From Parachlamydiales bacterium (GTDB taxonomy: Bacteria; Chlamydiota; Chlamydiia; Chlamydiales; JAJFMK01): a stretch of 8,782 nt of DNA. The position numbers and the translations under genes are program-made. Every line of letters begins with the position of its first letter. The first letter of the stretch is position 1. The notes under the pieces were generated by a model. It did no database searches. It had not been told where the DNA came from and was given only the letters and a program-made list of their open reading frames with translations. Shown in pieces: positions 5,958 to 8,782 of the stretch. Location: the NCBI GenBank assembly GCA_020050175.1, contig JAGVKY010000020.1:1-8782 (forward strand). The letters run 5' to 3'.

Positions 5958-7372
5958 GACCAACTCCCCCCTAAAGACTTAATCAGTTGGACTGTGGATA
6001 GATAGCGCTGGCCCATGACATTGATATAGCTCTGTTGTTGGTTTAATGCAGTATTTTCGTTAATCACCACTTCTAAGTAATTCACAACACCATTCTTGTA
6101 ACGACTCCTCGATAAATCTGCACTTTTTTGGGCTGCAAGATAGGAAGCTTTCAAATTTTCTGACTGCTTCGTTTGCCACTCAATGTCTGATAAGGCACTT
6201 TCTACCTCTTTGAAGGCTGTAACGACCTGTTGCTGATAAGTGCCGCTTGCCTGTTTAAAATTAGCAAAGGCCAAATCAAGTTCAGACATTAACCGCCCTC
6301 CATCAAAGACGGTTTGAAGAAGGTTTGTTCCCCATGACCAAAGACGGGTTTGCCATCTTAAAAAATCGCTGAACTGGGGACTTAAGAATCCTAATGTCCC
6401 TGTTAGAGAAAAGTTAGGAAAGAAGGAGGCATACGCTTCATTGATGAGCGAATGCTGAGAAGCCATCGTTCTTTCGAGCTGCGAGAGATCAGGCCTTTGT
6501 AAGATAACTGAACAAGGAACTCCAGCTGGAATCATTGGCGGCGGTCCATCCAAAGGCAGTTCATTCAGATGGAAACAAGAGGCGGGTATCCCTAGGAGGG
6601 CAGCAATGACATTTTCTTGGATCTCACGTTGTCTGACATTATCATCGTAGATAGCTTTCGTTTGAAAATAATCTTGTTCCGCTTGCGTCACATCTAAAAG
6701 AGTCGCTATGCCTTTTTGAAATCTTGCCTGGTTAAGGTCAAATTCTCTTTGACGTACTTCAATCGCCTCTCTCAAGACGACAATTTGGGCATCTAGAGAA
6801 CGGAGCAGATAGTAATTAGACGCCAAATCTGTGGTTAGAGTTAAAAAGACATTCCGATAGTCTTCGACTTCCGCTTCGACCGCAAAGAGATTTGATTCGA
6901 ACTGTGAACGAAGTCTGCCCCAAAGATCCAATTCATAATTGAGGTTCACAGGAAGTTCATAGGTGCGTTGATGGATGCGAACAAGATTGCTAAAGCCAGG
7001 AGGTAAATGAACAGGGAAGGCTTGCAATCCTAAAAATTCGTACAAAAGCCCTGTCGAGGTAGTACTGGGATTTAAAGTCACTTGAGGAAATAAATCGGCT
7101 CGACTGATACCTGCTGTAGCCCTTGCTGAGGCAACTCTCTCTAAGGCGACATAGAGATTGGGACTATGGTAAATGGCATAAGTTTCGAGCTCATCGAGTG
7201 TTTTATCCCCAAAAACTTCCCACCAATTTTCGACCGAGGGACACTGCTCAGAAACAACATGCTCCCCCTTCCATTGTTCGGGCACTTCGACACAAGGGGG
7301 CTCATAGCTGGGGCCTACACGGCACCCAGCAACAACAATGAAAGCGAAGATAAATGTAAAATCCCTTATCAA
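5945..7372 (-). CDS. NodT-family outer-membrane efflux lipoprotein (TolC-like)
   Basis: This 475-residue outer-membrane factor forms the exit channel of the tripartite pump. The signal peptide is short, with an IRDF start, a hydrophobic run and lipobox VAGC giving lipidated Cys17. The family's mature N-terminal hallmark VGPSYEPP (19-26) follows, then WWEVFGDKTLDEL (50-62), LFPQV (94-98), YELDLWGRLR (146-155), LLGIPA (259-264), RPDLSQLER (293-301), AYASFFPNFSLTGTLGF (313-329), FDGGRL (356-361), YKNGVVNYLEV (425-435) and LIKSLGGSW (463-471). Two homologous efflux halves are evident, and the length is usual. The start is TTG at 7372: no in-frame ATG or GTG lies between it and an upstream stop, and this start gives a complete lipoprotein signal. 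It is the first efflux gene, 40 bases after the hypothetical gene, and it overlaps the adaptor gene by 13 bases. Five cysteines beyond the lipid site (27, 44, 266, 287, 473) are unusual. Confidence 0.95.
   Translation of the reverse strand: MIRDFTFIFAFIVVAGCRVGPSYEPPCVEVPEQWKGEHVVSEQCPSVENWWEVFGDKTLDELETYAIYHSPNLYVALERVASARATAGISRADLFPQVTLNPSTTSTGLLYEFLGLQAFPVHLPPGFSNLVRIHQRTYELPVNLNYELDLWGRLRSQFESNLFAVEAEVEDYRNVFLTLTTDLASNYYLLRSLDAQIVVLREAIEVRQREFDLNQARFQKGIATLLDVTQAEQDYFQTKAIYDDNVRQREIQENVIAALLGIPASCFHLNELPLDGPPPMIPAGVPCSVILQRPDLSQLERTMASQHSLINEAYASFFPNFSLTGTLGFLSPQFSDFLRWQTRLWSWGTNLLQTVFDGGRLMSELDLAFANFKQASGTYQQQVVTAFKEVESALSDIEWQTKQSENLKASYLAAQKSADLSRSRYKNGVVNYLEVVINENTALNQQQSYINVMGQRYLSTVQLIKSLGGSWSCEE
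5964..5972 (-). promoter_or_regulatory. Strong ribosome binding site of the adaptor gene
   Basis: AGGGGGGAG on the minus strand is six bases before ATG 5957-5955. It lies inside the last codons of the outer-membrane factor gene (it overlaps the codons for LGGSW) and rules out the abutting TTG at 5963. Confidence 0.75.
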
Positions 7373-7390
7373 GACAGTTTTTCTCCTGTC
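7373..7390 (-). promoter_or_regulatory. Hairpin holding the ribosome site just before the TTG start
   Basis: On the minus strand, GACAG (7390-7386) pairs with CTGTC (7377-7373) around an eight-base GA-rich loop. The AGGAG ribosome site (7387-7383) lies half in the stem and half in the loop, and the TTG start follows the stem immediately. The linear spacing of 10 bases is long; folding could either shorten it or partly hide the site. Confidence 0.4.
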
Positions 7391-7412
7391 CCATTGATAT
7401 AGAAATTTTTAT

Positions 7413-8546
7413 TTATCTACTAGATGTTTCCTTTTCCCAATCCTCCAACATTTTTGTCCAAACATTATCGGCATAATATTCTTTTAAGGCTTCCCATGAA
7501 CCTGAATCCAATGCGACCTCTTTCACATATTCTTGAATCAACCTCCATTCCCCATCCATGGCAACTTTTGACAACATTTCATTGGCATAATTGGCTGCAA
7601 ATTCGGCTCTAAGGAGATTGAGTTTTTGATGGGGAGTGAGTTCTGCCAAAAGACTTTTCATCGATTCAATAAAGGTCTTGCGCTCCTCATTTGTCAAATA
7701 GGCAAACATAATGACATACAACTCAACAAACCAATCGTCAAGAAATTCAAGGAGAAGATTTTTGTCTTTCTCTTCCAATGCTGATGAAATCTTTAAAAGG
7801 CTTTTTATCCCTTCTTGAGGAGTCATCGATGCCCCTATCTTTTTGAGGTGGATGACACTTTGAATCGCTTTTGGCAGGTGGTTACCTACATCCTCTCTTA
7901 TGCCTCTAGGAAAGCTAACTAATGCCGTTACAATTTCTTGAAAGTTTTCAGGGGTAGTATTGGGAATACTTTCTCCTATCAATGCAACCACATGGCAAGC
8001 TTCTTGCGGCGTTAAGATCTCAAGTGATTGAAGGATAGCCCTCTTAATTGACTCGTCCCATTCACGGAAAGGAGCCATGGCATCCTCTAAGGACAAATTG
8101 TCTGGTCCCTCATTCTGAGGAGTCTCCTCAAGTGTCATGATCCATTTCTTGGCAATGTCTTCTAATCGGGATTGAATCGGTGGTTTTTGAGTTGCTGGCA
8201 ATCCTTTTAGTTGAAGAAGTAAACAGAAGGTTAATATCTTTACTGACTCCTCTGTTTCTTCCCCACTTTTATCGATACTATCGATAAGTTGAGAAACAAG
8301 ATGTTTCCAATCGGAGGGTCTTTTTATTATGTTTTGTAAGGCTTTTAAAACCTTCAATTGTGGATAAAGGATCGACAGAGGTGTAGTAGGGACAATTACT
8401 CTTAAAGGCCAACTACTCAGAAATGAATGTTCACTTTCCCAAAATTTAATAACCTTTTTTGCTTCCTCTACCACATGAGAGGCAAATCTTGCATGCAGAC
8501 TTTGTAAACCAACATTGCTATCAAATTGAATTTTTACAATGGCCAT
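7413..8546 (-). CDS. Hypothetical helix-rich soluble protein, 377 aa
   Basis: I do not recognise this family. The protein has no signal peptide and no convincing membrane segment, is rich in Leu, Glu, Lys and Ile, and appears almost wholly helical. It has ten tryptophans (36, 46, 80, 135, 163, 272, 334, 351, 363, 370). Three short helix-cap-like motifs recur at nearly equal spacing: LTPQE (178-182), MTPQE (241-245) and LTPHQ (303-307), 63 and 62 residues apart, suggesting degenerate helical repeats in the C-terminal half. The start is well supported: ATG 8546-8544 with GGAGGA six bases upstream. It runs the same way as the efflux operon and ends 40 bases before the outer-membrane factor starts, with no clear terminator or promoter between, so it may head the operon. 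Its cysteine content is low. It could be a cytosolic partner, a secreted effector or an unrelated gene; the sequence does not decide. Confidence 0.85.
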   Translation of the reverse strand: MAIVKIQFDSNVGLQSLHARFASHVVEEAKKVIKFWESEHSFLSSWPLRVIVPTTPLSILYPQLKVLKALQNIIKRPSDWKHLVSQLIDSIDKSGEETEESVKILTFCLLLQLKGLPATQKPPIQSRLEDIAKKWIMTLEETPQNEGPDNLSLEDAMAPFREWDESIKRAILQSLEILTPQEACHVVALIGESIPNTTPENFQEIVTALVSFPRGIREDVGNHLPKAIQSVIHLKKIGASMTPQEGIKSLLKISSALEEKDKNLLLEFLDDWFVELYVIMFAYLTNEERKTFIESMKSLLAELTPHQKLNLLRAEFAANYANEMLSKVAMDGEWRLIQEYVKEVALDSGSWEALKEYYADNVWTKMLEDWEKETSSR

Positions 8547-8552
8547 ATCTAT

Positions 8553-8558
8553 TCCTCC
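8553..8558 (-). promoter_or_regulatory. Consensus ribosome binding site of the hypothetical gene
   Basis: GGAGGA on the minus strand is six bases before ATG 8546. It is the closest match to the anti-Shine-Dalgarno consensus in the window and fixes the start of the 377-residue protein. Confidence 0.85.
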
Positions 8559-8606
8559 AAAGCTAGAGAAAGATCATGCCAATAGGAGAATTTTTTAGCC
8601 TATCAA

Positions 8607-8782
8607 TTACCTGCGATTTGGATAGGGGGCTTCAGGAACATCTGCTTTTGTCCATTCGATATAGCGAGGATTCGCAACTCTAAGTGGCGTTGTTGCATAA
8701 GTCCCTCTAGGCAGTTGTGAAGGCAGAGAAAAGAGCGGAAGTATGTTGAGGGAAATAAAAAGTTGAGGCAACCTCAGCAGGG
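8607..8782 (-). CDS. C-terminal part of an unidentified gene, cut by the window edge
   Basis: A minus-strand frame is open from 8780 to a TAA at 8609-8607 (57 codons, no ATG). Its second half, from about PRGTYATTPL to the end APYPNRR, reads like a real protein tail and ends 60 bases before the hypothetical gene starts. The first half of this frame is strongly hydrophobic and leucine-rich, while the adjacent frame (from 8781 to a TAG at 8709-8707) gives a better balanced sequence there, such as FYFPQHTSALFSAF. A frameshift near 8710-8720 is therefore possible. I cannot assign a family. Confidence 0.45.
   Translation of the reverse strand, partial: LLRLPQLFISLNILPLFSLPSQLPRGTYATTPLRVANPRYIEWTKADVPEAPYPNRR

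Noticed and set aside
5091..5963. TTG at 5963 as start of the adaptor gene.
   Set aside because: It directly abuts the ribosome site with no spacing, whereas ATG 5957 has ideal spacing of six bases.
7413..8013. LTPQE/LTPHQ motifs recall the LTPEQ start of TAL-effector repeats.
   Set aside because: TAL repeats are about 34 residues with a fixed pattern and a two-residue DNA-reading site. Here the spacing is 62-63 residues and nothing else matches. T-P-x-E is a common helix cap.
8584..8605. ATAGG/CCTAT hairpin after the right-edge gene as terminator.
   Set aside because: Only five pairs with a 12-base loop, and no T-run follows it on the minus strand.
8579..8606. TTGATA (minus strand, 8606-8601) with TATTGG 16 bases later as promoter of the hypothetical gene.
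   Set aside because: The -35 is good but the -10 matches at only three positions, and the -35 overlaps the end of the neighbouring gene; not enough to annotate.
1..8782. CRISPR arrays, insertion sequences, integrase or phage genes.
   Set aside because: No direct-repeat/spacer pattern, transposase, terminal inverted repeats or integrase motif was seen. The tRNA 3' end (T arm to 219) was not found repeated elsewhere in the window by eye.

Overview
The window looks like a piece of chromosome from a Gram-negative bacterium of low-to-middling GC content. The outer-membrane efflux lipoprotein, periplasmic adaptor and inner-membrane ABC exporter together require a double membrane. My best guess at lineage is an environmental member of the Chlamydiae or a similar host-associated group. 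This rests on general feel (composition, a tRNA without an encoded CCA end, an RMND1/DUF155 gene, cysteine-rich envelope proteins) and is weakly supported; no marker gene in the window settles it.

Left part, plus strand (about 1-1030): an unresolved edge (1-135) holding an 8-bp inverted repeat and a possible extended -10 promoter, then tRNA-Leu(GAG) at 136-219, then only 28 bases later a DUF155/RMD1-YagE (COG1723) membrane protein at 248-1027, homologous to mitochondrial RMND1. The short gap and the lack of a promoter between them suggest that the tRNA and the protein gene share a transcript.

Convergent gap (1028-1156): the plus-strand gene meets the large minus-strand operon here. The gap contains a candidate plus-strand terminator, a candidate minus-strand hairpin plus T-run, and a 29-codon minus-strand reading frame of uncertain reality.

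Middle, minus strand (1157-7372): a complete five-gene tripartite efflux operon, in transcription order: NodT-type outer-membrane factor lipoprotein, YbhG-like HlyD-family adaptor, YbhF-like ATPase with two nucleotide-binding domains fused in one chain, YbhS-like permease and YbhR-like permease. Every junction overlaps (13, 8, 8 and 1 bases), which implies translational coupling and stoichiometric assembly. The ATPase has one consensus and one degenerate ATP site. The adaptor would link the permease heterodimer to the outer-membrane channel. Unlike the ybhGFSR genes of E. coli as I know them, this operon carries its own outer-membrane factor and shows no TetR-type regulator next to it. The substrate cannot be read from sequence.

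Right part, minus strand: 40 bases upstream of the efflux operon lies a 377-residue, soluble, helix-rich protein of unknown family with a textbook ribosome binding site. At the right edge (8607-8782) is the tail of another minus-strand gene, whose reading frame may be interrupted by a frameshift.
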